NCBI RefSeq assembly: GCF_002160015.1
Contig: NZ_NFJT01000009.1
Span: 1-64,000 of the forward strand
Source: Anaerofilum sp. An201
GTDB lineage: Bacteria; Bacillota; Clostridia; Oscillospirales; Ruminococcaceae
Reading direction: 5' to 3'
Length of the DNA stretch: 64,000 bases
Below the pieces are notes generated by a model, which did not search any database, was not told the DNA's origin, and saw only the letters and a list, made by a program, of their open reading frames with translations. A program made the position numbers and the translations under genes. Shown piece by piece: positions 25,745 to 33,627 of this stretch; position 1 is the first letter of the stretch; every line of letters starts with the position of its first letter.

Positions 25745-27018
25745 GCGAAAAACTGCGCATCCGGCAGGCGATCGTGGTAGAAGGCCGCTACGACGCCGCC
25801 AAACTGGCCGATCTGGTGGACGCGCCCATCTTCACCACCAACGGCTTCGGCATTTTCCGGGACAAGGAGATGCAGGAGCTGCTGCGCCGTCTGGGCCGCC
25901 GCCGGGGGCTGATCCTTCTCACCGATTCGGACGCCGCGGGCTTCCGCATCCGCCGCTTCCTCACCGACCTTGTGGGCGCCGACAGGGTGGCCCAGGCGTA
26001 TATCCCGGCGGTGCCGGGCAAGGAGAGCCGCAAGGCCGCGCCGTCCAAGGAGGGCACGCTGGGGGTGGAGGGCCTCCCGCCGGCGGTGCTGCGGCAGGCA
26101 TTGGAGCAGGCGGGAGCCAGCCTGTGCGCCCCGCGCGAGGGCCGCGCCATCACCTGCACCGACCTCTACGAATTCGGGCTGTCCGGCACGCAGGGCAGCG
26201 CCCAGGCCCGCCGCGCGCTGCTGGCCCGCATCGGGCTGCCGCCCCGCCTGTCCAAAAACGCGCTCTGCCACGTACTGAACACCCTGTATACCTATGAGGA
26301 GTTTTGCCAAATGCTGACCGAAAAACCGGTGCTGTTCTGGGATTTCCACGGCACCCTTGCCGAACACGACCCCATCTGGTACGACGCCGCCCGGCTGGCC
26401 ATCGAGCGCCTGTGCCCGGGCCGCCCGGTGGACTACCAGCGCATCCGCCGCACCTTCCACCAGTCCAATCTGCTGTGGTGGAAGCCGGTCACCGGGGAGG
26501 AACGCCGCCTGTGCACGCCCGATGCGTGGTGGGCGTTTTTTGAACAGGAGTTCCGCTGGATCTTCTCGCAATGCGGCTACACCACCGAGGAATCCGCCGC
26601 CATCGCGTCCGCCATACGGCCCATCATCGTGCAGCCGTCGTGGCACCGCCTGAAGCCGGACGCAGTCTCCACCCTCGCCGCCCTGCAGAAGCGGGGATAC
26701 CGGCAGTACCTCCTCTCCAACAACTTCCCCGAGACCCCGCAGGTGGTGGAAGGGCTGGGCCTCGCCCCCTATTTCAGCGGGATGATCGTGTCGGCGCTGG
26801 TGGGATACGACAAGCCCCAGAAGGGCATCTTCCGCCTGGCGCTGGAGCAGGCGGGCAACCCCTCCTGTGCCTACATGATCGGCGACAACCCCAGCGACGA
26901 CCTGGCCGGGGCCGCCGCCGCGGGTCTGGTGCCGGTGGGCGTGGCCGAAGCCGCCCATGCCCCGCAGGCCCAGCTGGGCAGCGAAACGCTCACGGGCCTG
27001 CTGGAGCTTTTTGCCTGA
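25741..27018 (+). CDS. TOPRIM (RNase M5-like) - HAD hydrolase fusion protein
   Basis: The 425-residue product joins two unrelated domains. Residues 1-185 form a TOPRIM module like ribonuclease M5/DUF4093: AIVVEGRYDAAKL (catalytic Glu), a NGFGIF segment, and LILLTDSDAAGFRIRRFL (DxD). RNase M5 matures 5S rRNA; this relative may act on RNA or DNA. Residues 191-425 form a HAD phosphatase: FWDFHGTLAEHD, YLLSNN, a Lys in YDKPQKG, and MIGDNPSDD. An internal ATG at 26311 (residue 191) is preceded by ATGAGGAG at about 9 nt, so the HAD part could also be made alone. The gene overlaps holA (ATGA) and ends with a terminator. Confidence 0.8.
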   Translation: MSEKLRIRQAIVVEGRYDAAKLADLVDAPIFTTNGFGIFRDKEMQELLRRLGRRRGLILLTDSDAAGFRIRRFLTDLVGADRVAQAYIPAVPGKESRKAAPSKEGTLGVEGLPPAVLRQALEQAGASLCAPREGRAITCTDLYEFGLSGTQGSAQARRALLARIGLPPRLSKNALCHVLNTLYTYEEFCQMLTEKPVLFWDFHGTLAEHDPIWYDAARLAIERLCPGRPVDYQRIRRTFHQSNLLWWKPVTGEERRLCTPDAWWAFFEQEFRWIFSQCGYTTEESAAIASAIRPIIVQPSWHRLKPDAVSTLAALQKRGYRQYLLSNNFPETPQVVEGLGLAPYFSGMIVSALVGYDKPQKGIFRLALEQAGNPSCAYMIGDNPSDDLAGAAAAGLVPVGVAEAAHAPQAQLGSETLTGLLELFA

Positions 27019-27029
27019 AAACAACAAAC

Positions 27030-27066
27030 CTCCCGTCTGGCAGCGCGGCCAAACGGGAGTTTTTTT
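27030..27066 (+). terminator. intrinsic terminator of the comEC-holA operon
   Basis: CTCCCGT pairs with ACGGGAG, extended inward by TGG/CCA after one mismatch, followed by seven T residues. Confidence 0.88.
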
Positions 27067-27112
27067 GCGTATGCAGAATCTATAGGATAGAGGAAATCGG
27101 CAGCGCCTGCCG

Positions 27113-28060
27113 TTATTTCAAGGTCTGGTTTTTCACCTGCTCGGCATACCAGGGCAGCGGCGCGCGGACCACCCGGCCGGACAAACCGGCAAATTCCGGC
27201 TCCTCCATCACCGGGAAGGTCAGCTGCCAGGCGCACAGCGCCTGGTATTTCAGCTTCAGCTCCCGGTTGGCGGCCTGGCTGCCGTATTTGCTGTCGCCCA
27301 GAATGGGGCAGCCGATGCTGGCCATGTGGGCGCGGATCTGATGGGTGCGCCCGGTGATCAGCTCCACCTGCAAAAGGGCCAGCCGCCCGCTCACCGCCAC
27401 GGTCTCATAGCGCGTTTCCACCGGTTTTGCGCCCGGGCGGGGGGAGGGCAGAATCCGCACGATGCCGCGCGCGGCGTCCTTCTGCAGATAACCGCCCAGC
27501 GTCCCGGCGGCAGGCTTCGGCCGTCCAAAGGTCACGCACAGATATTCTTTTTTCACGGCGCGGCGGCGGATCAGCTCTTCCATCTTCGCCAGCGCTCCGG
27601 CGGTTTTCGCCACCATCACAAGGCCGCTGGTGCCGGTGTCCAGCCGGTGGCACAGAAAGGGCGCAAACGCGTCGCCCGGACGATAAAATCCGCTCTGATA
27701 CAGATACAGAAGCGCCCGGTTCAGCAGGGTGTCGGCCTCATCGCCGTACACCGCCAGGCCGGCCGGCTTCACACACACCAGAAGCTGGTCGTCCTCGTAG
27801 GCCACCTCGGCCGGGCAGCGGGCGCGCAGAAAGGCCGGGCCGTCGGGCTGCCCCAGGCCCAGCTGCTCGTCCGGCACAAACAGGCGGATCACATCGCCGG
27901 TCTGCACCCGCGTGGACAGCGGCTGCTTTTTGCCGTTCAGCTTGATCTTGTTTTCCCGCAGCGCCCGGTTCCAGCGGCCGATGCCCATCGCCGGGAAGAG
28001 CTTCTGCAGATAGTTGTCCAGCCGCACCGCGGCGGCCGATTCCACCTTGATCTCCCGCAT
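27113..28060 (-). CDS. RluA-family rRNA/tRNA pseudouridine synthase
   Basis: A 315-residue enzyme with an N-terminal S4 RNA-binding domain (about 12-75, RLDNYLQKLF...KQPLSTRVQTGD) and an RluA catalytic domain containing HRLDTGTSGLVMVAKT, where the Asp is the nucleophile, and the GRTHQIRAHMASIG motif. It isomerises uridine to pseudouridine, most likely in 23S rRNA (RluC/RluD-like). It is the last gene of a three-gene minus-strand group, 10 bp after the VOC gene. Confidence 0.9.
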   Translation of the reverse strand: MREIKVESAAAVRLDNYLQKLFPAMGIGRWNRALRENKIKLNGKKQPLSTRVQTGDVIRLFVPDEQLGLGQPDGPAFLRARCPAEVAYEDDQLLVCVKPAGLAVYGDEADTLLNRALLYLYQSGFYRPGDAFAPFLCHRLDTGTSGLVMVAKTAGALAKMEELIRRRAVKKEYLCVTFGRPKPAAGTLGGYLQKDAARGIVRILPSPRPGAKPVETRYETVAVSGRLALLQVELITGRTHQIRAHMASIGCPILGDSKYGSQAANRELKLKYQALCAWQLTFPVMEEPEFAGLSGRVVRAPLPWYAEQVKNQTLK

Positions 28061-28070
28061 GGCCCCTCCC

Positions 28071-28463
28071 TCACTCGTGCAGTTCCAGCGGCAGGCCGTC
28101 CGGGTCCTTGAAAAAGGTCATTCGTTTGCCGGTGAACTCGTCCACACGCACCGGTTCGGTCTCGATGCCAAGGCTGTGCAGCCAGGCCACCGCCGGCTCG
28201 ATGCCCTCCACCCAAAAGGCCAGATGCCGCAGTCCGCAGGCTTCGGGGTAGTTGGGGCGCGCCGGGGCGCCGGGAATTCCGAAGATCTCCAGCTCGCAGT
28301 CGCCCAGGCGCAGGTCCAGCTTGTGGTCGCCGCGCTGGGGCCGGAAATTCTCCCGCACCACCGCAAAGCCCAGCAGGTCCACGTAAAAATGGCGGCTGGC
28401 CGCGTAATCCGATGCAATGATGGCAACGTGATGGATCTTGTTCAAAAAGGGATGTTCAGTCAT
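28071..28463 (-). CDS. VOC-family protein (glyoxalase I-like, YaeR type)
   Basis: A 130-residue vicinal-oxygen-chelate protein. It starts with the KIHHVAIIASDY strand (first metal His), includes GLRHLAFWVEGIE (second His) and ends FFKDPDGLPLELHE (metal Glu). These match the metal ligands of small glyoxalase/dioxygenase-like proteins such as YaeR/GloA2. Substrate unknown. Its start overlaps the preceding ATPase gene by 8 bp. Confidence 0.82.
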   Translation of the reverse strand: MTEHPFLNKIHHVAIIASDYAASRHFYVDLLGFAVVRENFRPQRGDHKLDLRLGDCELEIFGIPGAPARPNYPEACGLRHLAFWVEGIEPAVAWLHSLGIETEPVRVDEFTGKRMTFFKDPDGLPLELHE

Positions 28464-29208
28464 TGTCTTCCTCCAACAGGTAGTGCAGCATCCGCTGCGG
28501 GTCTTCCAGAAACCGGCGGGTGAGCCGGTAGTGCTCGGTCTCGGTGTAGTGCACCGGGTGGATGCCGGTCTCGTCGAACAGCTCCACCCGGCTGCCGGGC
28601 AGGGCCATCAGGATGGGCGAATGGGTGGCGATGAGGAACTGGCTGCCCGCGCGCGCCAGGCGGTCGATGCAGGCCATCAGGGTCAGCTGCCGGGCAGGGG
28701 AGAGGGCGGCCTCCGGCTCGTCCAGCAAATACAGCCCGCCGGGCACAAAGCGGTGCTCCACCAGTGCCAGAAAGCTCTCCCCGTGCGACTGCTCGTGCAG
28801 CCCGCGGCTGCCGTAGGGAGTGGGGGCGCCGATGCGGAATTCGTGCTCGTAGAGTTCGCTCAGATAGCTGGCCGCGTTGTAGAAGCTCTCGGCGCGCAGA
28901 AAATACCCTTCCAGCACCTGCCGCCGCCGTTTCAGGGTGATGAGCCGGTGCAGTCCGGCGTGGGTGTCGCGGGTGGAAAACTGAAAGTTGCGGGTGCCTC
29001 CCTCGGGATTGAACCCCGCCGCCACCGCGATGGCCTCCAGCACGGTGGATTTCCCGGTCCCGTTCTCGCCCACAAAAAAGGTCACCGGCGCGTCGAATGT
29101 CAGCTGCTTTTCCCGGCACAGGAACTGCACCGCCGGCAGTTTGGACAGATAGCTGTCCGCCTCCGGCGCACCGTCCATGCGCAGACCGGCCAGAATGGGT
29201 GCGTCCAT
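28456..29208 (-). CDS. AAA/ABC-type ATPase, stand-alone
   Basis: A 250-residue soluble ATPase of the OLD/ABC-ATPase-like class that is not part of a transporter. Walker A is VGENGTGKSTVLE, there is an HGESFL segment in the signature position, Walker B is LYLLDEPEAALSP, and an ATHSPIL switch follows. Similar proteins occur as general housekeeping ATPases of unknown role and in some defence modules; here the neighbours (VOC protein, pseudouridine synthase) suggest housekeeping. The ATG at 29208 is preferred because AAAGGAGGAAGGGCG precedes it. Confidence 0.75.
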   Translation of the reverse strand: MDAPILAGLRMDGAPEADSYLSKLPAVQFLCREKQLTFDAPVTFFVGENGTGKSTVLEAIAVAAGFNPEGGTRNFQFSTRDTHAGLHRLITLKRRRQVLEGYFLRAESFYNAASYLSELYEHEFRIGAPTPYGSRGLHEQSHGESFLALVEHRFVPGGLYLLDEPEAALSPARQLTLMACIDRLARAGSQFLIATHSPILMALPGSRVELFDETGIHPVHYTETEHYRLTRRFLEDPQRMLHYLLEEDND

Positions 29209-29275
29209 CGCCCTTCCTCCTTTCGCCCGCTGTGCCTTTATCATAGCATATCCGCCCGCAAAAGGCCATAGACAG

Positions 29276-29314
29276 AAAAAGCCGCCCTGCCGGCAAGGCG
29301 CCGGACAGGGCGGC
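29276..29314 (-). terminator. terminator of the zinc-ribbon membrane protein gene
   Basis: A 14-bp stem with one bulged A (29281-29294 with 29300-29314) is followed on the minus strand by TTTTTCTGTC. Confidence 0.85.
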
Positions 29315-29323
29315 AGCTGTGGT

Positions 29324-29860
29324 TCAGCGGAACAGAGAACGGCGTTTGTCGAAGTAAATCTTGTTCAGAATGATCATCACGACGACGGTGATGACACCGG
29401 GCAGCAGCGCGACAGCCGCCTGGGCGGAAGCGTTCAGGATCAGAAGTCCCACCATCGTGATGACATTGATCACGATCTGGATCGCATACACGGCATACAG
29501 CCCCAGAACTCCGCGCCACTGGTGATGCGCCAGCCACTGGCGCACCACGATGCTGAACACCGCCGCACCGATGTGCAGGATTCCCAGCACCGTCAGCAGG
29601 GCACCCAGACCGGGCATGTAGGCGTACAGCTCCTGGGCCGTCAGCATTCCGGCAGCCAGACTCTCCGCAAACATACCGGACAGATAGGAAAAGGCATTGT
29701 ACAGGTTTACCACCGCACTTGCAAACAGCTGCACATAAATCACAAACTTGAACCATTTCATCGGCAGTTCAACAGCTGTGACGTCCTGCGCCGCGCCGCA
29801 CTGCGGGCAGAAAGGCGGGGGATTGGCGCCCAGATCGGCGCCGCATTTCATACAAAACAT
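29324..29860 (-). CDS. zinc-ribbon membrane protein
   Basis: A 178-residue protein with an N-terminal zinc ribbon (CMKCG at 3-7 and CPQCG near 18) and about four hydrophobic helices covering residues 35-165, ending in a basic tail KRRSLFR. Such zinc-ribbon/TM proteins are frequent in Clostridia and have no assigned role. It has its own good promoter and terminator, so it is a single-gene unit. Confidence 0.7.
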   Translation of the reverse strand: MFCMKCGADLGANPPPFCPQCGAAQDVTAVELPMKWFKFVIYVQLFASAVVNLYNAFSYLSGMFAESLAAGMLTAQELYAYMPGLGALLTVLGILHIGAAVFSIVVRQWLAHHQWRGVLGLYAVYAIQIVINVITMVGLLILNASAQAAVALLPGVITVVVMIILNKIYFDKRRSLFR

Positions 29861-29910
29861 GATCGCTCATCTCCTTTGCGCGGTCGGACTGGCAGGTCCG
29901 CTCTGATTTC

Positions 29911-29939
29911 AGTGTAGCATCCAAAACAGGACAAGTCAA
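29911..29939 (-). promoter_or_regulatory. promoter of the zinc-ribbon membrane protein gene
   Basis: On the minus strand TTGACT (29939-29934), 17-bp spacer, TACACT (29916-29911), about 50 bp before the start codon. Confidence 0.75.
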
Positions 29940-30029
29940 TATATGGTGGATGCTGTCGCCGAGAGCCTGTGCTATTTCTACAAAATCGCTGGGAAAAGTT
30001 GTACCTTTCACCAAAAAATAAAAGCTTGG

Positions 30030-30059
30030 TTGACATTCCATCGTGGGGTATGCTACACT
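30030..30059 (+). promoter_or_regulatory. promoter of the PTS operon
   Basis: TTGACA (30030-30035), 18-bp spacer, TACACT (30054-30059). The transcript would begin near 30066, just before the antiterminator sequence. Confidence 0.75.
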
Positions 30060-30081
30060 GAACATGTGAAAAATATGAATC

Positions 30082-30174
30082 AAGGCGTGTAACTGTCTGG
30101 CAGGCACTAACCTTTGGCTATTACATAAGGGCGTATTGTATGTATGTGTAATAGTTGTTGGTTGGTGTTTTTTT
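30082..30174 (+). promoter_or_regulatory. ribonucleic antiterminator (RAT) overlapping a terminator
   Basis: The segment 30084-30113 carries GTGTAACTGTCTGGCAGGCA..., the pattern of BglG/LicT-family RNA targets. Its right half (CACTAACC at 30105-30112, then GG-CTATTAC to 30124) also pairs with GTAATAG-TT...GGTTGGTG (30148-30167), a stem followed by TTTTTTT. The two folds exclude each other, so binding of the antiterminator protein encoded downstream (32373-33212) would let transcription proceed into the PTS genes. Confidence 0.85.
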
Positions 30175-30215
30175 CATTCAACCGACAAACGTTATAGATC
30201 GTTAGGAGGCTGTTT

Positions 30216-32339
30216 ATGAAAGACAAGTTTTTCGGCGTTTTGCAGCGGGTGGGGCGTTCCTTCATGCTCCCCATCGCCATCCTGCCTGTGGCAGGTCTGC
30301 TGCTCGGGCTGGGCAGTTCGTTCACCAACGAGACCACCCTGTCCACCTATGGCCTGCTGGACCTGATGGGTCCGGGCACCGTGCCCTATTTTATCTTCTC
30401 GGTGCTCAGCCGGTGCGGCGGCGTTATCTTCGACAACCTGCCGCTCCTCTTCGCCATCGGCGTTGCCATCGGCATGGCGCGCCAGGAAAAAGAGGTGGCC
30501 GCGCTGGCGGCCGCGGTTTCCTTCCTGGTGATGCACTCCGGCATCTCGGCCATGATCGGCCTCACCGGCGGCACCGAAGCGCTGCTGGAAGGTTCCACCG
30601 CGTCGGTGCTGGGCATCACCTCGCTGCAGATGGGCGCTTTCGGCGGCATCATCGTGGGCCTGGGCGTGGCCGCTTTGCACAACCGCTTTTATAAGATACA
30701 GCTGCCGCAGGCGTTGTCCTTCTTCGGCGGCACCCGCTTTGTCCCCATCATCAGTACATTGGTGTTTGCAGTGGTGGGCATTGCGATGTTCTTCATCTGG
30801 CAGCCCATCCAGACCGGCATCAACGCGCTGGGCGGGCTGGTGTACAGCTCGGGCTATCTGGGCACCTTCCTGTTCGGCATGATCAAGCGCCTGCTGATCC
30901 CCTTCGGCCTGCACCATGTGTTCTACCTGCCCTTCTGGCAGACCGCCGTGGGCGGCACGATGGAGGTGGCCGGCACGATGGTGTCCGGCGCGCAGAACAT
31001 CTTCTTTGCGCAGCTGGCCGATCCCACCGTCACCCACTTCTCCACCGCCGGCACCTGGTGCTTCACCGGTGAGTTCGTCCTGTATATCTTTGGCTTCCCC
31101 GGAGCCGCTCTGGCCATGTACCACTGTGCCAGCCCCGCCCGCAAAAAGCGGGTGGGCGGCCTGCTGCTGTCGGCCGCGCTGACCTCCATCCTCACCGGCA
31201 TCACCGAGCCGCTGGAGTTCTCCTTCCTGTTTGTGGCGCCCCTTCTGTTTGCCATCAGCGCGGTGTTCGCGGGCCTGGCCTATATGCTGTGCCATATCCT
31301 GAACATCACGGTGGGCCTCACCTTCTCGGGCGGCTTCATCGACCTGGCGCTGTTCGGCATCCTGCAGGGCAACGAGAAAACCGGCTGGTTGCTGCTTCTC
31401 CCGCTGGGCGCGGCCTTCTTTGCCGCCTACTATTTCGTGTTCCGATTCCTCATCCTCAAGTTCGACTTCAAGACCCCCGGCCGTGAGGAGGGCGATCAGG
31501 AGACCAAGCTCTACACCAAGGCCGACTACAACGCCCGCAAGGCGGAAAGCGAAGCCTCTGCCGGCCGCTCCGCCGCCATCGCGCGGGGCCTGGGCGGCGC
31601 CGCGAACATCAAGGACGTCGACTGCTGCGCCACCCGTCTGCGCATCACGGTGCAGGACAGCGCCGCGGTGGACCAGGCCGTTCTGAAATCCACCGGCGCC
31701 GCCGGCGTCATCCAGAAGGGCGCGGGCGTGCAGGTGGTCTACGGCCCGCAGGTGAACATCATCAAGGCCGAGCTGGAGGAATATCTGCGCAGCGGCGCCG
31801 CTGCCGCAGCTCCCGCGCCGGCACAGGCCGAAGAGACGGCCGAAGCGACAAAGCCGGAGCACGGCAAGCTGCTGCGCACCCTCGTGATCGGCAGCCCGAT
31901 GCACGGCGAAGCCGCCCCGGTCACCGCCTCGCCCGACGCCGCCTTTGCGGAGAAGATGATGGGCGACGGCGCCACCATCGTTCCCTGCGAGGGGCTGGTC
32001 ACCGCCCCGTGCGACGCCACCATCAGCTTTGTGTTCGACACCAACCACGCCATCGGCCTGGAGCTGGAGGAGGGCATCGAGGTGCTGATCCATGTGGGCA
32101 TCAACACCGTGGAGCTGAAGGGCCAGGGCTTCAAGGCGCTGGTGCAGGAGGGCGACCAGGTGAAAAAGGGCGACCCGCTGCTGGAATTTGACCTGGACTA
32201 TATCCGCGAGAACGCCTCCTCCACGTCCTCTCCGGTGCTCTTCACCACGATGGAGGACAACCAGCAGCTGCGCCTGCTGAAAGCCGGCCACGTCAAGCCG
32301 GGCGAAGACCTGCTGGCGCTGGACATCTACGAGGCCTGA
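30216..32339 (+). CDS. PTS sugar transporter EIICBA (glucose/N-acetylglucosamine family)
   Basis: A 707-residue permease that imports and phosphorylates a sugar. Residues 1-405 are the EIIC channel with about ten membrane helices (LPIAILPVAGLLLGLGS, FGLHHVFYLPFW, GITEPLEFSF). Residues about 450-530 are EIIB with the phosphocysteine in DVDCCATRLRI (Cys470/471, Cys471 by alignment with CxTRLR). Residues about 565-700 are a Crr-type EIIA with the phosphohistidine in IHVGINTVEL (His626). An Ala/Pro-rich linker separates EIIB and EIIA. Substrate is likely glucose, GlcNAc or a related glucoside. It leads an operon with its antiterminator, HPr and EI. Confidence 0.92.
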   Translation: MKDKFFGVLQRVGRSFMLPIAILPVAGLLLGLGSSFTNETTLSTYGLLDLMGPGTVPYFIFSVLSRCGGVIFDNLPLLFAIGVAIGMARQEKEVAALAAAVSFLVMHSGISAMIGLTGGTEALLEGSTASVLGITSLQMGAFGGIIVGLGVAALHNRFYKIQLPQALSFFGGTRFVPIISTLVFAVVGIAMFFIWQPIQTGINALGGLVYSSGYLGTFLFGMIKRLLIPFGLHHVFYLPFWQTAVGGTMEVAGTMVSGAQNIFFAQLADPTVTHFSTAGTWCFTGEFVLYIFGFPGAALAMYHCASPARKKRVGGLLLSAALTSILTGITEPLEFSFLFVAPLLFAISAVFAGLAYMLCHILNITVGLTFSGGFIDLALFGILQGNEKTGWLLLLPLGAAFFAAYYFVFRFLILKFDFKTPGREEGDQETKLYTKADYNARKAESEASAGRSAAIARGLGGAANIKDVDCCATRLRITVQDSAAVDQAVLKSTGAAGVIQKGAGVQVVYGPQVNIIKAELEEYLRSGAAAAAPAPAQAEETAEATKPEHGKLLRTLVIGSPMHGEAAPVTASPDAAFAEKMMGDGATIVPCEGLVTAPCDATISFVFDTNHAIGLELEEGIEVLIHVGINTVELKGQGFKALVQEGDQVKKGDPLLEFDLDYIRENASSTSSPVLFTTMEDNQQLRLLKAGHVKPGEDLLALDIYEA

Positions 32340-32372
32340 GGGATAAGCCGGGCCGCAGAAGGGGAGAATGCT

Positions 32373-33212
32373 GTGTACAGGATCACAAAGGTGCTCAACC
32401 ACAACGCCACACTGGCCCAGAATCTCGACGACGGGCAGGAAAACCTTGTGGTGGGCAAGGGCGTGGGCTTCGGCAAAAAGCCGGGGCAGCGTCTGGAGTT
32501 CGCCAGCGGGGTCACCGTCTATCAGCTGTCGCAGAAATGCGACCGCGGCGACCCGCGCGATCTTGTCAAGCGCATCGACCCTGTCTATCTCAGCATCGCC
32601 AACAGCATCCTGCTGCGCGCAAAAGAGGTGTTCGGCAGCGTGGACACCAGCATCCTGATCCCGATGGCCGACCACATCGCCTTCGCGGCCCAGCGCATCC
32701 GGAAACATTCCGCGCTCAGCAACCCGCTCACCTCCGACATCCGCGCACTGTTTGCGCAGGAGTTCGCGGTGGCGCGCGAGGGAGGGCGCATGATCGAACA
32801 GCAGACCGGCGTGCATTTCAGCGACGACGAACTGGGCTACATCGCGCTGCACATCCATTCGGCGCTGGAGTCGATGCAGGTGTCGCAGGCGATGCAGACC
32901 GCCCGGATCATCCGCGAATGTGTGGACCTGGTGCAGAGGGCGGCCGGCGTGTCCATCGACCTTTCCTCCCTCTCCTACAACCGGCTGATGAGCCATATCA
33001 AATTCATGGCGGCCCGCCTGCTGAAGGGCGAGCGGCTGCAGATGGACGTGAACCGCATCATGCGGGATACCTGCCCCAAAGCCTTCGACATCGCGGCCGA
33101 GGTGTGCGCCCAGCTGGGCCGCACACTGGGCCAGCCGGTGGACGAAGCCGAGATCGGGTATCTGGCCATGCATGTGGCGCGCGTGTTCGAGACCGAGGCG
33201 GCTCCCGCATAA
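32373..33212 (+). CDS. BglG/LicT/GlcT-family transcriptional antiterminator
   Basis: A 279-residue RNA-binding regulator with an N-terminal CAT domain (1-57, MYRITKVLNHNATLAQN, VVGKGVGFGKKPG) followed by two PTS regulation domains (about 65-165 and 172-275). PRD histidines are visible in MADHIAF, ALHIHSALE, SHIKFMA and MHVARVF; these would be phosphorylated by HPr and EIIB to set activity. The RNA target is the leader in front of the PTS operon, giving self-contained induction. GTG start at 32373 behind AGAAGGGGAG. Confidence 0.92.
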   Translation: MYRITKVLNHNATLAQNLDDGQENLVVGKGVGFGKKPGQRLEFASGVTVYQLSQKCDRGDPRDLVKRIDPVYLSIANSILLRAKEVFGSVDTSILIPMADHIAFAAQRIRKHSALSNPLTSDIRALFAQEFAVAREGGRMIEQQTGVHFSDDELGYIALHIHSALESMQVSQAMQTARIIRECVDLVQRAAGVSIDLSSLSYNRLMSHIKFMAARLLKGERLQMDVNRIMRDTCPKAFDIAAEVCAQLGRTLGQPVDEAEIGYLAMHVARVFETEAAPA

Positions 33213-33281
33213 AATAGGGCAGGCAGCCAACCGTCCCAAACCGCAGAATAGACGAACCATAAAACAGAAAGGAAGACTGTT

Positions 33282-33542
33282 ATGAAAAGCTTTGTGTATG
33301 TGATCAAGGACCCCCTGGGCATCCACGCCCGTCCCGCCGGCATGCTGGCCAAAGCGGCCAAGCCCTACGCCGATACCCCCATCACCGTCACCAAGGGCGA
33401 CAAGACCGTGAAAGCCTCCCAGCTGATGAAGCTGATGTCGCTGGGCGTCAAGACCGGCGATGAGGTCACCGTGGCGGCGGAAGGCCCCGCCGAGGACGAG
33501 GCTATCGCCGCGATGGAAGCCTTCTTCAAGGAAAACCTGTGA
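33282..33542 (+). CDS. ptsH: phosphocarrier protein HPr
   Basis: An 86-residue PTS carrier. His15 lies in GIHARPAG and accepts phosphate from EI; Ser46 lies in KASQLMKLMSLGV, the site used by HPr kinase for catabolite control in Firmicutes. Length and both sites are standard. A long hairpin lies between it and ptsI. Confidence 0.95.
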   Translation: MKSFVYVIKDPLGIHARPAGMLAKAAKPYADTPITVTKGDKTVKASQLMKLMSLGVKTGDEVTVAAEGPAEDEAIAAMEAFFKENL

Positions 33543-33548
33543 AGGTCC

Positions 33549-33602
33549 GGCAAAGTGTCCGTCGGCTGTCCCCCCCGGCCGGCGGGCGCTTTGCCTGTTT
33601 TC
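33549..33602 (+). terminator. hairpin terminator/attenuator between ptsH and ptsI
   Basis: An 18-bp stem with three G-T pairs (33549-33566 with 33578-33595), 11-nt loop, then TGTTTTC. It would lower EI expression relative to HPr. Confidence 0.7.
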
Positions 33603-33627
33603 ATTCTAAAAACAGGAGGAGAGTGCA

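Noticed and set aside
28456-29208. Stand-alone AAA ATPase as a defence gene (OLD/Gabija-like)
   Set aside because: It lacks a TOPRIM nuclease domain and a helicase partner, and lies among ordinary housekeeping genes.
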